This document shows positions 1 through 8,652 of a DNA stretch of 64,000 nucleotides, one piece after another. Position numbers and translations under genes: made by a program. The notes under the pieces were generated by a model. It was not told where the DNA came from. It was given only the letters and a program-made list of their open reading frames with translations, and did no database searches. Every line of letters begins with the position of its first letter. Positions within the stretch are counted from its first letter, which is position 1. The stretch is from Burkholderia sp. Ax-1719 (lineage in GTDB: Bacteria > Pseudomonadota > Gammaproteobacteria > Burkholderiales > Burkholderiaceae), in contig NZ_VWWJ01000015.1 in assembly GCF_011753055.1 (NCBI RefSeq), positions 62,001 through 126,000 of the forward strand. The letters are read 5' to 3'.

Positions 1-46
1 TCGAGCGGACATCGGCGCGGACTTCGGAGTGCACTTCACGCGCCGC

Positions 47-697
47 TCAGGGCTGCGCCGACGGCGGCGCAAGGCTGGCGCGCACGCGATAAACAATCGT
101 CGGGTCCTTGTCCACGATGGTCCAGTTCACCCACTGGCCCGCCGGCACGTTCAGGCCCGGGTGGCTCGCGCCGATCTGGCGCGGCTGCGGCGGCAGCTTG
201 CAGCCGTCGGTGGTCTTGGGCGCGCTGGGGTTTTCCAGCGTTTCCTGGGCTTCGATCTGAAGCAGCGCCGCGCTGGCATTGGCCTGCAACGGCGAGACAG
301 TGATGGTGCGTTGCAGGTCGATGCTGCCCGCGGGCTGATCCTTGCAACCGACGTTGTGTGTAACGACCTTGTGGTGCGTATCGGTGCGCGCCTGGCCCAC
401 CGTGGTGGTGCCGTCGAACGAATCGATCTGCTGGCCGTCGCGCATCACCTGCAGCGTCCACTGGACGGCGGCGGGCGAGCCGCCAGGCGTCACGGCCACG
501 CTCGCCGATGCCGGTTGCGCCGCCGTCTGCGAGGCCGTCTTCGCGAGCGCCGCGCTGGCGGCGGCGTCGGTGAATCCGTTCGGCGCTGACGCCGGCGAGG
601 CAGGCGCGCTCTGGGCGTGGGCGCTGGCAGCCATGAGGGCGGCAGCAGCGCACAACGCAGCGGCGAGGTAAGGCTTCAGCGGGTTCAACAACGTCAT
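47..697 (-). CDS. Exported protein of unknown function
   Basis: Protein of 216 residues. The chosen ATG at 697 begins MTLLNPLKPYLAAAL; a GGAG lies about 8 bases upstream, whereas the ATG at 712 has no ribosome binding site. Residues 1-29 form a signal peptide (basic start, Ala/Leu core, cleavage near SAHA-QS), so the product is probably periplasmic or outer-membrane associated. The mature part starts with an Ala/Ser/Pro-rich linker, followed by a domain with two cysteines (GCKDQ and DGCKL) that could form a disulfide. I do not recognise the family. It is monocistronic as far as the window shows, and divergent from the next gene. Confidence 0.7.
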   Translation of the reverse strand: MTLLNPLKPYLAAALCAAAALMAASAHAQSAPASPASAPNGFTDAAASAALAKTASQTAAQPASASVAVTPGGSPAAVQWTLQVMRDGQQIDSFDGTTTVGQARTDTHHKVVTHNVGCKDQPAGSIDLQRTITVSPLQANASAALLQIEAQETLENPSAPKTTDGCKLPPQPRQIGASHPGLNVPAGQWVNWTIVDKDPTIVYRVRASLAPPSAQP

Positions 698-1080
698 CTC
701 CAGGCGCTCCATTCACGCGTGCCGGATCAGGCAAGGGTGTCGGTTTATGACCATCGATCCTATACCGGGTTCGCAAACGCCGGACCGCAACAGTCCATTG
801 CAGATGGGGACGACGCGTCCACGCTTCAACCATCGCGCATATCGGCATTTGCTATGCGTGCGCAACGATGGTGCATTTTTATTCGCCTCATTAATCGTAT
901 TGTTATCGACATTGCAACGGTGACTTGCTGTTTATTAGGATGGTTTATCGATAGTACGTGTTTACACTGAACTCATTGCGATTCACCCCCTCAGCGCGAA
1001 TGCCGGTAAGTGCCGGTAGAAACAGCCAGATTTGCTCGCGCCGATTACCGCCGATTACCCCGTCGTTGAAAGGATTCGTC
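698..1080. other. Intergenic region upstream of DUF4148 gene
   Basis: About 380 bases between divergent genes. The part from roughly 880 to 970 is AT-rich compared with its surroundings and probably holds the promoter of the downstream gene. No convincing gene was seen; the open frames here lack start signals and codon bias. Confidence 0.5.
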
Positions 1081-1320
1081 ATGAACAAGACCGTCTCGCT
1101 CGCTGCCCTCGTCCTCGCTGCCGCGACTGCTTTTGCCGCTGCGCCTGCTTTTGCGTCCGCCAATGTGGCGAAAACCCGCGCCGAAGTGAAGGCCGAGCTC
1201 GCTCAGGCGCGCGCCAACGGCGAAATGCAAAACCCGAATTCGCCGGATTACCCGCAGCAGTTCGCCACAGGCGGCTACACCGCGCCGCGCGTGCAGGTCG
1301 CGACGCCGCGCTCGCGCTAA
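1081..1320 (+). CDS. DUF4148 family small secreted protein
   Basis: Small protein of 79 residues. The start at MNKTVSLAAL is set by AAAGGA at 1069-1074, seven bases before the ATG; a longer upstream frame exists but has no ribosome binding site. Residues 1-23 are a signal peptide (cleavage after AFA). The mature part has the DUF4148 signature: TRAEVKAELAQARANGEM followed by a short N-P-N-S-P-D-Y-P segment. DUF4148 proteins are numerous in Burkholderiaceae and of unknown role, possibly periplasmic. A second paralogue lies at 34819-35133. Confidence 0.85.
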   Translation: MNKTVSLAALVLAAATAFAAAPAFASANVAKTRAEVKAELAQARANGEMQNPNSPDYPQQFATGGYTAPRVQVATPRSR

Positions 1321-1532
1321 GCTGCGCTCACCGTTTGAATCGATCCGCATCGCTACACGTCAAGCCGTGTTCGCCAGCGCGCCTTCGCGCGCGTTGCGCC
1401 TTCGGAAGCGACGCCGCTCACGGCGTACAATTTTCGTGAGGCGGCGCTGACAGAGCGCCCAACGCATAGACGCAGGTGGCGCGCGAGAGCAGAGGCCGCG
1501 CTGCCGCATTCGCCGGAGGCGGGCGCAGCAAT

Positions 1533-2639
1533 ATGGATCAGATCGAATGTGTGGTGATCGGCGCGGGCGTGGTTGGCCTGGCCGTAGCGCGCGCGATGGC
1601 CGCGCGCGGACGCGAAGTGATCGTGCTGGAGGCCGCCGACGCGATCGGCACCAGCACCAGCTCGCGCAATAGCGAAGTGATCCATGCGGGGCTGTACTAC
1701 CCGCGCGGCTCGCTCAAAGCCACGCTGTGCGTGCGCGGCCGCGAAATGCTCTACGACTACTGCGCCTCGCGCAACGTCGCGCATTCGCGCTGCGGCAAGC
1801 TGCTGGTGGCGACCGCGCCTGCGCAGATCGCGCAACTCGATTCGATCCTCGCGCGTGGCAAGGAAAACGGCGTGTTCGACCTCACGCGCATCAGCGCCAG
1901 CGAAGCGCTTTCGCTCGAACCGGCGCTCGAATGCGTGGCGGCGGTGTACTCGCCGCAGACGGGCATCGTCGACAGTCATCAACTGATGCTGGCCCTGCAA
2001 GGCGATGCTGAACGCGACGGCGCCATGGTCGCGCTCAAATCGCCGGTCGAATCGATCGACGCTACCGCCAATGGTTTCGTGATCCGCACGGGCGGCGATG
2101 CGCCCACCGAAATCCGCGCGGCCTGTCTCATCAACAGCGCGGGCCTGCACGCGACGGCGCTCGCCAAACGCATCCGCGGGCTCGATCCGCGTCATATTCC
2201 GCCGCTCTATCTGGCGCGCGGCAATTACTTCAGCGTGTCGGGCCGCGTGCCGTTTTCGCGCCTGATTTATCCGATGCCCAACGAAGCCGGACTGGGCGTG
2301 CATCTGACGCTCGATCTGGGCGGCCAGGCGCGTTTCGGTCCCGACGTCGAATGGATCAAGTCGATCGATTACGACGTCGATCCGCATCGCGCCGAATCGT
2401 TCTACGCGCAGATCCGCAGCTACTGGCCCGGTCTCGCCGACGGCGCGCTGCAGCCGGCTTACGCGGGCATCCGTCCCAAGCTCTCGGGCCCGGGCGAGCC
2501 CGCCGCCGATTTCGTGATTCAGGGCAGCGCCGCGCACGGCGTGCGCGGGCTTGTGAATCTGTTCGGGATCGAATCGCCGGGGCTCACCGCATCGCTGGCC
2601 ATCGCACAGCGCGTGTGCGAGGTTTCCGGCAACGCCTAG
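1533..2639 (+). CDS. FAD-dependent oxidoreductase (DAO / L-2-hydroxyglutarate oxidase-like)
   Basis: Protein of 368 residues. The N-terminus holds a Rossmann dinucleotide motif (VVIGAGVVGLAVARA, residues 7-21) and ends the first beta-alpha-beta unit with an acidic residue (VLEAAD). SSRNSEVIHAGLYYP, just after it, is typical of the L-2-hydroxyglutarate oxidase LhgO and related DAO-family flavoproteins. Known relatives oxidise 2-hydroxy acids or amines with FAD; the substrate here is not shown by sequence. The ATG at 1533 is preceded by GGAGGCGGG at 1515-1523. The C-terminal HGVRGLVNLFGIESPGLT matches the FAD/substrate closing segment of this family. No partner genes are evident. Confidence 0.85.
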   Translation: MDQIECVVIGAGVVGLAVARAMAARGREVIVLEAADAIGTSTSSRNSEVIHAGLYYPRGSLKATLCVRGREMLYDYCASRNVAHSRCGKLLVATAPAQIAQLDSILARGKENGVFDLTRISASEALSLEPALECVAAVYSPQTGIVDSHQLMLALQGDAERDGAMVALKSPVESIDATANGFVIRTGGDAPTEIRAACLINSAGLHATALAKRIRGLDPRHIPPLYLARGNYFSVSGRVPFSRLIYPMPNEAGLGVHLTLDLGGQARFGPDVEWIKSIDYDVDPHRAESFYAQIRSYWPGLADGALQPAYAGIRPKLSGPGEPAADFVIQGSAAHGVRGLVNLFGIESPGLTASLAIAQRVCEVSGNA

Positions 2640-2844
2640 CGCGTCAGCCTGTACGCACAGGCCTTGCGTCAATCCGCCGCGCTCTTCGCGTGCGGACCCC
2701 ATTTTTCCCCGCTCAAAGCGCATCGTCCGCAAGATGCGCTTCCCTTATCTCCGGAATTTCGGGCGCACGCGCCGTGGCTGCGTTGCTATCCTTCACGCCA
2801 CGCCGTCGTCAGAACGGTGTGCCCACAATACTGGAGTACGTCCC

Positions 2845-3156
2845 ATGAAATCGTCCCGCCGCAGCTTTCTGATCACGAGCCTTGGCGTCGCCACGACCGT
2901 TGCGCTGTCGCGCCAGGCTTTCGCCGACGCGCCGAAGGCCACTGAAGCCGATCCCACCTCGCAGGCACTCGGCTACAAGCTCGACGCCACCAAGGTCGAC
3001 AAGGCCAAATTCGCGAAGTACGCCGCCGGCCAGGATTGCAGCAACTGCACCTTCTATCAAGGCAAGGCCACCGACGCCTTCGCACCGTGCCCGATGTTCG
3101 GCGGCAAGCAGGTCGCGGGCAAGGGCTGGTGCAGCGCGTATAACAAGAAGGCGTAA
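2845..3156 (+). CDS. High-potential iron-sulfur protein (HiPIP), Tat-exported
   Basis: Protein of 103 residues. A twin-arginine signal (SRRSFLITS, residues 4-12) is followed by a hydrophobic stretch and an ARQAFA-type cleavage region, so the folded protein is sent to the periplasm. The mature part has the four cysteines of a HiPIP in the expected order: CSNC, then C in APCPMF, then C in GKGWCSAY. These bind one [4Fe-4S] cluster that works as a high-potential electron carrier to oxidases or reductases. CTGGAG precedes the ATG. It stands alone; its redox partner is not identified by neighbours. Confidence 0.92.
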   Translation: MKSSRRSFLITSLGVATTVALSRQAFADAPKATEADPTSQALGYKLDATKVDKAKFAKYAAGQDCSNCTFYQGKATDAFAPCPMFGGKQVAGKGWCSAYNKKA

Positions 3157-3183
3157 GCCCTTACACGCTGCGAGGGCGCTGCG

Positions 3184-4698
3184 TCACACGCGCGCCATCA
3201 GCAGCGGCGGGCGCTTGTCGAACCACGGGCGCGCCGCTTCCAGTTGCGCGGCGAGGCGCAGCAGCAATGCATCGTTGCCCTCGCGTGCCGCGAACTGCAC
3301 GCCAATCGGCAGACCGCGCGCATTCCACGCCAGCGGCACCGTCATCGCCGGTTGTCCCGTCAGGTTGAACAGCTCGGTACAGCCCGCCCACGCGAACGCC
3401 TTGTTCGCGGCTTCCATCAGCATCTTGCGCATCAACGCTTCCACCGGCATCGCGGTGACGGCGCGCATCTGCATGCGCTCGGATTGCGTCGGCTTGAGTT
3501 CGCCGATTTTTACCGGCGGCCCCGCGAGCGTCGCGCACAGAATCACATCGAAACGCGTCATCAGATCGGCGAGCTGCTTCGTGATGCGCTGCTGCACGTC
3601 GAGCGCGGCCGGCAGTTCGCGTTCGCCCAGTTTGCGGCCGATATGCGCCATCGCCCACGTCGCGATTTCGAAGTCCTGGCGGCGCGGCTTGTTGCCCGTG
3701 ATGGTGTCGGCGTTGAGCACATATTGCTCGGCGACCACCGACCACAACATCAGAAACGCCTCGCGCGCCGCCGAGAAGTCGATGCCGAGTTTCACCGGCT
3801 CGACCTTGTGGCCGAGCGAAACGAGCAGCGCGGCGGCGTCGTCGAGCGCGCTGCGCACGTCGGGCGAAAGCGTATCGGCGAAGAGCGGATCGTCGATATA
3901 CGCGATCGCGAGCGGCTTGCTGCCGTCGAGCGGTTCGCGCGCCGCCGCCAGATAAGTGCCGGGCGCGCCTGCGGGCAGCGCGGGATCGCCCGCGAACAGA
4001 TCGAGCATCAGCGCGCTGTCGCGCACGCTGCGTGAGATGGCCAGATCGACGCCCAGCTCGCCCGGCGCGGGCGGCACGTTCGAGGGCGGTTGCTTGCCGC
4101 GCGTCGGCTTCAGGCCGAACAGGCCGCAGCACGACGCCGGAATGCGGATCGAGCCGCCGCCGTCTGAGGCATGCGCGAGCGGCACGATGCCCGCCGCGAC
4201 TGCCGCCGCCGCGCCGCCGCTGGAACCGCCCGGCGTGTGATCGAGGCTCCACGGATTGCGGCACGCGCCGAACAGTTCCGGCTCCGTGTACGGCATCTGC
4301 CCGAGTTCCGGCGCGCTGGTCTTGCCGAAGATATTGAGGCCCGCGGCGCGAATGCGCGCGATCACCGGTGCGTCCACCGTCGGCACGTAATGGCGATAGT
4401 GACGGCTGCCGAAGGTCATGCGCAGCCCCGCGACCGCCGCGCCCAGATCCTTGACGAGAAACGGCACGCCCGCGAGCGGCCCTTGCGCGAGCGCGTCGAA
4501 ACCGTCGCCGCCCGCCTCGATGCGCAGCGCGCGCTTGCGCGCGGCGTCGTAATCCTTGAGCACGACCGCGTTGATGGCGGGATTGGTGGCCTCGGCGCGC
4601 GCGATGGCGTCATCGAGCAGTTCGCGCGCGCTCACGTCGCGGCGCTGCACGAGTTCGGCAAGGCCGATGGCATCGTATTCCAGATAGTCGGACCGCAC
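3184..4698 (-). CDS. Amidase signature family hydrolase
   Basis: Protein of 504 residues with the full amidase signature fold. The Ser-cisSer-Lys triad is visible: Lys in PFLVKDLGA (about residue 83), the cis-Ser in GGSSGGAAAAVAAG (about 160) and the nucleophilic Ser in DGGGSIRIPAS (about 183). These enzymes hydrolyse carboxamides; the natural substrate cannot be told from sequence. The GTG at 4698 is chosen because AAGGAG sits seven bases upstream; the GTG at 4707 directly abuts that AAGGA and is less likely. A glutamyl-tRNA amidotransferase role is unlikely because no gatB or gatC partner is nearby. Confidence 0.88.
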   Translation of the reverse strand: MRSDYLEYDAIGLAELVQRRDVSARELLDDAIARAEATNPAINAVVLKDYDAARKRALRIEAGGDGFDALAQGPLAGVPFLVKDLGAAVAGLRMTFGSRHYRHYVPTVDAPVIARIRAAGLNIFGKTSAPELGQMPYTEPELFGACRNPWSLDHTPGGSSGGAAAAVAAGIVPLAHASDGGGSIRIPASCCGLFGLKPTRGKQPPSNVPPAPGELGVDLAISRSVRDSALMLDLFAGDPALPAGAPGTYLAAAREPLDGSKPLAIAYIDDPLFADTLSPDVRSALDDAAALLVSLGHKVEPVKLGIDFSAAREAFLMLWSVVAEQYVLNADTITGNKPRRQDFEIATWAMAHIGRKLGERELPAALDVQQRITKQLADLMTRFDVILCATLAGPPVKIGELKPTQSERMQMRAVTAMPVEALMRKMLMEAANKAFAWAGCTELFNLTGQPAMTVPLAWNARGLPIGVQFAAREGNDALLLRLAAQLEAARPWFDKRPPLLMARV

Positions 4699-4825
4699 GT
4701 CGCGCACTCCTTATAGGGTGTTCGTATTGGGTGTTCGTACAGGGTGTTTCCGGCAGGCAAAAGAAAACGGCCATTGCAGCGATTCTGCCGCAATGGCCGT
4801 TTTGCAGAAGCCCACGTGTGGCGCT

Positions 4826-5524
4826 TTACAGATGCTCGGCGAGGAACGCGAGCGTGCGGCCGTGCGCCAGCGCCGAAGCGTTCTGGTTGTACGACGCGCG
4901 CACCGAGCAGTTGAAGCCGTGATCGGCGCCCGGGTAGATATAGACGTCGGCGTTGTCGCGGCCCGCGAAACGCTCCTTCACCTGGCCGACCGCGTCGAGC
5001 GGAATGCCGTGATCGAGTTCGCCGTAGTGGAACAGGATCGGCTGCGTGATCTTGTCGGCGAGATCGAGTTGCGTGTGAATGCCACCGCCGTAGTACGACA
5101 CCGCTGCGTCGACCGACCCGCTTGCGGCAGCCAGATACGCGAGGCGACCGCCCAGGCAATAGCCGATGGCCGCGACCTTGCCCGTGCACTCGGGCAGCTT
5201 GCGCAGCGTGTCGGCGGTTGCGGCGATATCGGCGGCGACGTTATTGAAGTCGAGCTGTTTCATCAGTTCGATGCCGCGGTCGCGGTCCGCGCCCACGTAT
5301 TCCAGCTCGACGCGCGGCGCGCTGCGCCAGAAGATGTCCGGCGCGATCGCCACATAGCCGTCCAGCGCGTACTGCTCGACGACGTCGCGGATATGGCCGT
5401 TCACGCCGAAGATTTCCTGCAGGATGACGATGCCCGGGCCCTTGCCGCCCTTGGGCAGGGCGAGATAGCCGCCGAAGCTGTCCTTGCCGGCCGGAATGTC
5501 GATCCACTTGGTCGTTACGCTCAC
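4826..5524 (-). CDS. Dienelactone hydrolase family protein
   Basis: Protein of 232 residues with an alpha/beta-hydrolase fold. The Cys nucleophile sits in GYCLGG; the Asp (GELDHGI) and His (GADHGF) complete the Cys-Asp-His triad of dienelactone hydrolases. Typical members open lactone rings in chlorocatechol degradation, but many homologues act on other esters, so the substrate is open. The start is the GTG at 5524, which has AAGGAG seven bases upstream and gives the usual family length; an upstream in-frame ATG at 5650 lacks a binding site. Confidence 0.9.
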   Translation of the reverse strand: MSVTTKWIDIPAGKDSFGGYLALPKGGKGPGIVILQEIFGVNGHIRDVVEQYALDGYVAIAPDIFWRSAPRVELEYVGADRDRGIELMKQLDFNNVAADIAATADTLRKLPECTGKVAAIGYCLGGRLAYLAAASGSVDAAVSYYGGGIHTQLDLADKITQPILFHYGELDHGIPLDAVGQVKERFAGRDNADVYIYPGADHGFNCSVRASYNQNASALAHGRTLAFLAEHL

Positions 5525-5723
5525 GTTGCTCTCCTTCTTCGCGAATGGGGTGATGCCGTCAAAACGGGGAGCCAGTTTGCCATAGGCCTGTGTCGCCTTG
5601 CAGCGTGGCTTCGTTCTCGCAAGCGGATCGTAATGATCTCGATTATTCATTTTTCGGGCGTGAGGGGCTTCGCTAGAGTCGGACAGTCAGGCCTGTTCCG
5701 CTCTTCATGAAAAGGATTGCGTC

Positions 5724-6842
5724 ATGAGTTCCACTTCCCCCTCTACCGCGTTTTCTACTGCGTTTAGCCGTCGCTTCGATCTGCGCCTGCCGCTCGTGCA
5801 AGGGCCGATGGCGGGCGGTCCCACTACGCCCGCGCTCGTGTCCGCCGTCTCGAACGCGGGGGGTCTGGGCTTTCTCGCGGGCGCGGCGCTCGCGCCCGAA
5901 AAGATCGCCAGCGAAGTGGCCGCGATCCGCGCGCTCACCGCGAAGCCGTTCGGCGTGAATCTATTCGTGCTTGAGCGCGCGCATCCCGATGACGCCACCG
6001 TGCGCCGCGCGCTCGCCGCGATCGATCCGTTGCGCGCGCAATTTGATCTGCCGCCTGGCGCGCCGCTCGCGGCCTACGCGCCCGATTTCCGTGCACAACT
6101 CGATACGCTCGTCGATCTGCGTGTGCCGGTGGTGAGCTTCACCTTCGGCCTGCTGCCCAAAGAGGATGTCGCGCGGCTGCACGCGGCGGGCAGCTATGTG
6201 ATCGGCACCGCCACCCATGTTGCCGAAGCGCTCGCGTGGCGCGACGCGGGCGCGGACGCCATCGTCGCGCAGGGCGCGGAAGCGGGCGGCCATCGCGGCA
6301 CCTTCATCGGCGAAGTGGCGCACGCGCTGATCGGCACGTTCGCGCTCACGCCGCAGATCGCCGACGCCACCGGCCTGCCCGCGCTGGCGGCGGGCGGCGT
6401 GATGGACGGACGCGGCATCGCCGCCGCGCTCGCGCTGGGCGCGCAGGCCGTGCAGATGGGCACGGCGTTTCTCGGCTGCGCCGAAAGCGCGATTCCCGCC
6501 GACTGGAAAGCACGCCTGCGTGCCAGCGCCGATACGTCCACCGCAGTGACGCGCGCCATCACGGGCCGCCACGCGCGCGGCATCCGCAATCCGCTGATGG
6601 CGCAACTGGAGGCGCACGCGGACAGCGTTGCGCCGTATCCGGTGCAAAACGCGTTGACCCAGGAATTGCGCCAGCGTGCGGCGCGCGCCAATGACGGCGA
6701 CTGGCTGTCGCTGTGGTCCGGGCAGGGCGCGCCGCTGTCGCGCGTGCGCGAAGAAGGCATCGGCGCGGCGCAGCTCGTCGATGCGCTGGACGCGGAATGG
6801 CGCGCGACGTTGCGTGCGATGTTGCGTGCATCAAACGGCTGA
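5724..6842 (+). CDS. Nitronate monooxygenase (FMN-dependent)
   Basis: Protein of 372 residues, a TIM-barrel flavoprotein of the nitronate monooxygenase (former 2-nitropropane dioxygenase) family. Visible motifs are LPLVQGPMAGG near the N-terminus (FMN phosphate region), DAIVAQGAEAGGHRGTF in the middle (catalytic His region) and AAGGVMDGRGIAAALALGAQ. The family oxidises alkyl nitronates such as propionate-3-nitronate, using FMN and O2. AAAGGA precedes the ATG by eight bases. A second, partial member of the same broad family is at the window end (63507-64000). It is divergent from the dienelactone hydrolase. Confidence 0.9.
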   Translation: MSSTSPSTAFSTAFSRRFDLRLPLVQGPMAGGPTTPALVSAVSNAGGLGFLAGAALAPEKIASEVAAIRALTAKPFGVNLFVLERAHPDDATVRRALAAIDPLRAQFDLPPGAPLAAYAPDFRAQLDTLVDLRVPVVSFTFGLLPKEDVARLHAAGSYVIGTATHVAEALAWRDAGADAIVAQGAEAGGHRGTFIGEVAHALIGTFALTPQIADATGLPALAAGGVMDGRGIAAALALGAQAVQMGTAFLGCAESAIPADWKARLRASADTSTAVTRAITGRHARGIRNPLMAQLEAHADSVAPYPVQNALTQELRQRAARANDGDWLSLWSGQGAPLSRVREEGIGAAQLVDALDAEWRATLRAMLRASNG

Positions 6843-7398
6843 CTCTCGATAAAAACCGGTCAAATCTGCCGCTCTCCTGGCGCGGGCACCGCTTGCGTCA
6901 GGAGAAGAAGAAAAATTAATCGAAAGCTGACTTTAAAGCCGAACCATTTACCGCCTCTCCAATTCGTTGCGCATTCAAAAAAGCAAACGTTGCCGGGCGT
7001 ATTCCGGGCCTTCCGGAATGCTTCGCATAACTCGCCAAAAATCCTGAAAAATATTCGTACGCACAATCGGACGAAGCTTTCGAAAGGATTGCAAACCTCT
7101 TTTCCGGGCCTTGCTGGGTAAGGGTTTCGCGGAAATTGATCAGGTTTTCGAAGTACTCGGGTGAAAGCCTATTGGTACTCGCCCCGATATCTGAAAAAAG
7201 TCCCCCAAATTAATTTGATCACCTACACTTGCGCGCAAGTATGGTGCGCGAACGCTGTCACAAACGGCATTCGAAACCATGCTGGCCAGGTGCATCAAGG
7301 ATGCATCCTGCGTGGTCGTCCGCACGGGGAGCGACACGTTCGGGGCGCGGGGGCACAGGGCGATTACGTTGCTTTTGGGTTCGAAACTGGAGACTTAC
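6843..7398. other. Intergenic region upstream of the amino-acid binding protein gene
   Basis: About 555 bases without a convincing gene. Roughly 6910-7230 is AT-rich relative to its surroundings, fitting a promoter and regulatory region for the strongly biased binding-protein gene downstream. A perfect 14-base palindrome occurs at 7227-7240 (listed separately). Confidence 0.5.
7227..7240. promoter_or_regulatory. Perfect palindrome, candidate operator
   Basis: ACTTGCGCGCAAGT is a perfect 14-base inverted repeat about 160 bases upstream of the branched-chain amino-acid binding-protein gene, at the edge of the AT-rich stretch. Its position suggests a dimeric regulator site; the regulator is unknown. 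Confidence 0.35.
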
Positions 7399-8544
7399 AT
7401 GAATATCAAGCTTCACAAGCTGTTGCCGATCAGCGCTGCAGCCATGCTGTGCGCGTCGTTCGCAACGGTGTCGAGCGCCGACGAAACGGTCAAGATTGGC
7501 CACGTCGCACCGCTCACGGGCGGAATCGCACACCTTGGCAAGGACAACGAAAACGGCGCGCGTCTCGCAGTCGAAGAGATCAACGCGAAAGGTCTGACGA
7601 TCAACGGCCAGAAGGTCACGCTCGCGCTCGACGCGCAGGACGACGCGGCTGACCCGCGTACGGCCACGCAGGTCGCGCAGAAGCTCGTCGACGACAAGGT
7701 TGTCGCGGTTGTCGGCCACCTGAACTCGGGCACGTCGATTCCGGCTTCGAAGATCTATAGCGATGCAGGCATCGTGCAGATCTCGCCGTCGGCCACGAAC
7801 CCGGCCTACACGCAACAAGGCTTCAAGACGACGTACCGCGTCGTGGCGACGGATGCCCAGCAAGGCCCGGCGCTCGCGAACTACGCGTCGAAGAACCTGA
7901 AGGTCAAGAGCGTGGCGATCGTCGACGACTCGACGGCGTACGGCCAGGGTCTCGCCAACGAATTCGAGAAGACCGCCAAGTCGCTCGGCATGAACGTGCT
8001 GTCGCATGACGCGACCAACGACAAGGCCGTCGACTTCCGCGCAATTCTGACGAAGATCAAGGGCGAAAACCCCGACGCGATCATGTACGGCGGCATGGAC
8101 GCCACCGGCGGCCCGTTCGCCAAGCAAGCCAAGCAGCTCGGCCTGCGCGCCAAGGTGCTGGCAGGCGACGGCGTGTGTACCGACAAGCTGTCGGACCTGG
8201 CCGGCGACGCAACCGACAACATCGTGTGCTCGGAAGCCGGCATGGCGCTGGAAAAGATGGCGGGCGGCAAGGCCTTCGAAGCCAAGTACGAGAAGCGCTT
8301 CGGCCAGCCGATCCAGATCTACGCACCGTTCACGTATGACGCGGTCTACATCATCGTCGACGCGATGAAGCGCGCTAACTCGACGGATCCGGCGAAGATT
8401 CTGGCAGCGATGCCGACGACGGACTACAAGGGTGTCATCGGCGAGACGACCTTCGACTCGAAGGGCGACCTCAAGCACGGCGTGATCTCGCTGTACAACT
8501 ACAAGTCGGGCAAGAAGTCGCTGCTCGACGTGGTGAAGATGTAA
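7399..8544 (+). CDS. Branched-chain amino acid ABC transporter, periplasmic binding protein
   Basis: Protein of 381 residues. Residues 1-27 are a signal peptide (cleavage near SSADE), so the protein is periplasmic. The mature start VKIGHVAPLTGGIAHLGKDNENG is the LivK/LivJ type 1 binding fold, with the second lobe showing DSTAYGQGLANEFEKTAK. It would deliver leucine/isoleucine/valine or related amino acids to a LivHMGF permease, which is not in this window, so it is an orphan gene here. GGAGA lies just upstream of the ATG. Third-position codon choice is very strongly biased, which suggests high expression. Confidence 0.92.
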   Translation: MNIKLHKLLPISAAAMLCASFATVSSADETVKIGHVAPLTGGIAHLGKDNENGARLAVEEINAKGLTINGQKVTLALDAQDDAADPRTATQVAQKLVDDKVVAVVGHLNSGTSIPASKIYSDAGIVQISPSATNPAYTQQGFKTTYRVVATDAQQGPALANYASKNLKVKSVAIVDDSTAYGQGLANEFEKTAKSLGMNVLSHDATNDKAVDFRAILTKIKGENPDAIMYGGMDATGGPFAKQAKQLGLRAKVLAGDGVCTDKLSDLAGDATDNIVCSEAGMALEKMAGGKAFEAKYEKRFGQPIQIYAPFTYDAVYIIVDAMKRANSTDPAKILAAMPTTDYKGVIGETTFDSKGDLKHGVISLYNYKSGKKSLLDVVKM

Positions 8545-8590
8545 ATCCGCATGCGACGCTGACCGGCTTTGGCCGGTTGGTATCGATGTG

Positions 8591-8631
8591 AAAAAGCCCA
8601 CGGGTTTCGATCCGTGGGCTTTTGTTTTTTT
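8591..8631. terminator. Bidirectional intrinsic terminator
   Basis: Stem AAAGCCCACGG / CCGTGGGCTTT with a short loop, flanked by an A-run upstream and T-run downstream. It can end both the binding-protein gene (+) and the MFS gene (-). Confidence 0.85.
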
Positions 8632-8652
8632 CAGTTATGTGGCCGTGTGCGT

